From Gallionellales bacterium GWA2_60_18 (lineage in GTDB: Bacteria > Pseudomonadota > Gammaproteobacteria > Burkholderiales > Gallionellaceae), in NCBI GenBank assembly GCA_001801105.1, contig MGWS01000034.1:10934-46183 (forward strand): a stretch of 35,250 bases of DNA, read 5' to 3'. This document shows positions 34,774-35,250 of this stretch, one piece after another. Made by a program: the position numbers and the translations under genes. Under the pieces are notes generated by a model that was not told the DNA's origin, did no database searches, and saw nothing but the letters and a program-made list of their open reading frames with translations. How positions within the stretch are numbered: position 1 is the first letter of the stretch; each line of letters begins with the position of its first letter.

Positions 34774-35250
34774 CTACTTCACCCTCACCACTGGGAACCC
34801 CTGCCCGCTCAGGGTGGTGGTCGGGTACTGCTTGTGTTTGAACACCTGCTCGGCCAGTTCCGGCACTTGGCTGTCTACATAGTTCACCAGCTCATGGGTC
34901 TTCACGTAGCCGTCCCGATCAGAGTCGGCTGCACCTTTCAGCCCTTCGGCAACGACATAAGTAAAGAGTCCGTGACCTTTGTAGCCTTCCACTGCCTGCT
35001 GCACCGAATTCGAGGCTGAAAGGATAGTTGAGCCCACGGCACGCGACAGGATTTTGAGTGCCGTATCCTCGTTCATCCCGCGGGTGAGCACCGCCATCTG
35101 GATGGCTTCGCCCAGTTTGCCTGCATTGCAGGTATCTATGAAAACGAGCTTCTTGGTTGCCGGGACGTTGGCGATAAGCATCTTGAGGTCGTCCTGGCTT
35201 AAGGCCGTTTGCTTGAGGAGATGGGTTGAAGTGGCTCCAACGTTGGAGGT
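34774..35250 (-). CDS. Caspase-family (peptidase C14-like) protein, C-terminal part (cut by window edge)
   Basis: Only the last 158 residues are inside the window; the gene continues beyond 35250, and an internal ATG at 35181 is not taken as the start. The segment KKLVFIDTCNAGKLGEA matches the caspase/metacaspase catalytic strand with the nucleophile Cys in D-x-C-x-x-G. Later come TILSASNSVQQAVEG and HGLFTYVVAEGLKG, the usual post-catalytic strands. DSDRDGYVKTHEL then fits a 12-residue EF-hand loop. The ending KQYPTTTLSGQGFPVV is typical of bacterial caspase-like proteins. The upstream His of the dyad and any partner domains are off the window, so the role (signalling, defence, self-killing) cannot be judged. 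Confidence 0.85.
   Translation of the reverse strand, partial: TSNVGATSTHLLKQTALSQDDLKMLIANVPATKKLVFIDTCNAGKLGEAIQMAVLTRGMNEDTALKILSRAVGSTILSASNSVQQAVEGYKGHGLFTYVVAEGLKGAADSDRDGYVKTHELVNYVDSQVPELAEQVFKHKQYPTTTLSGQGFPVVRVK

Overview
The window reads as a GC-rich betaproteobacterial chromosome. The main evidence is gene order: yciB-yciI-bolA-PPIase, hfq-hflX-hflK-hflC-DUF2065-hisZ-purA, and Mth938/alaA-hom-thrC are arrangements typical of Betaproteobacteria. The protein sequences and the many short intergenic inverted repeats suggest Nitrosomonadales/Gallionellaceae-type bacteria. That narrower placement is an inference from memory, not from a search.

Layout. (1) Positions 1-3883, minus strand: a periplasmic PpiC/SurA-type PPIase (cut by the window edge), BolA-like, YciI-like, YciB, MsrB, a PIN-PhoH ATPase and a Bcp peroxiredoxin. 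(2) 4016-10185, plus: hfq, hflX, hflK, hflC, a DUF2065 protein, hisZ and purA, mostly overlapping or nearly so, followed by a bidirectional terminator. (3) 10360-11804, minus: a Bax-inhibitor-1 family membrane protein, tRNA-Ser(UGA) and queD. (4) 11845-17191, minus: TgpA-like transglutaminase, DUF58 protein, a HicA/HicB-like toxin-antitoxin pair, MoxR ATPase, an AT-rich two-TM protein and an Mth938-domain protein. The usual moxR-DUF58-tgpA operon is interrupted here by the TA pair. (5) 17320-21501, plus: alaA, hom and thrC. (6) 21545-22784: a PilZ protein (minus) and a SAM methyltransferase (plus). (7) 22863-30281, plus: a three-gene secretion locus with a 1354-residue TpsA exoprotein, a TpsB transporter carrying an extra N-terminal AMIN domain, and a periplasmic protein with a duplicated FecR-like region. 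(8) 30286-35250: trxC and nadC (minus), clpB behind a sigma-32 promoter (plus), and the C-terminal part of a caspase-family protein (minus, cut by the window edge).

Most of the window is housekeeping. The unusual parts are the TpsA/AMIN-TpsB/FecR locus and the density of small non-coding repeats. At least six inverted-repeat families sit between genes. Several supply the stop codon of the gene beside them, and one encodes the C-terminal tail of the DUF58 protein and apparently the ribosome binding site of the next gene. No transposase, integrase or CRISPR array was seen.
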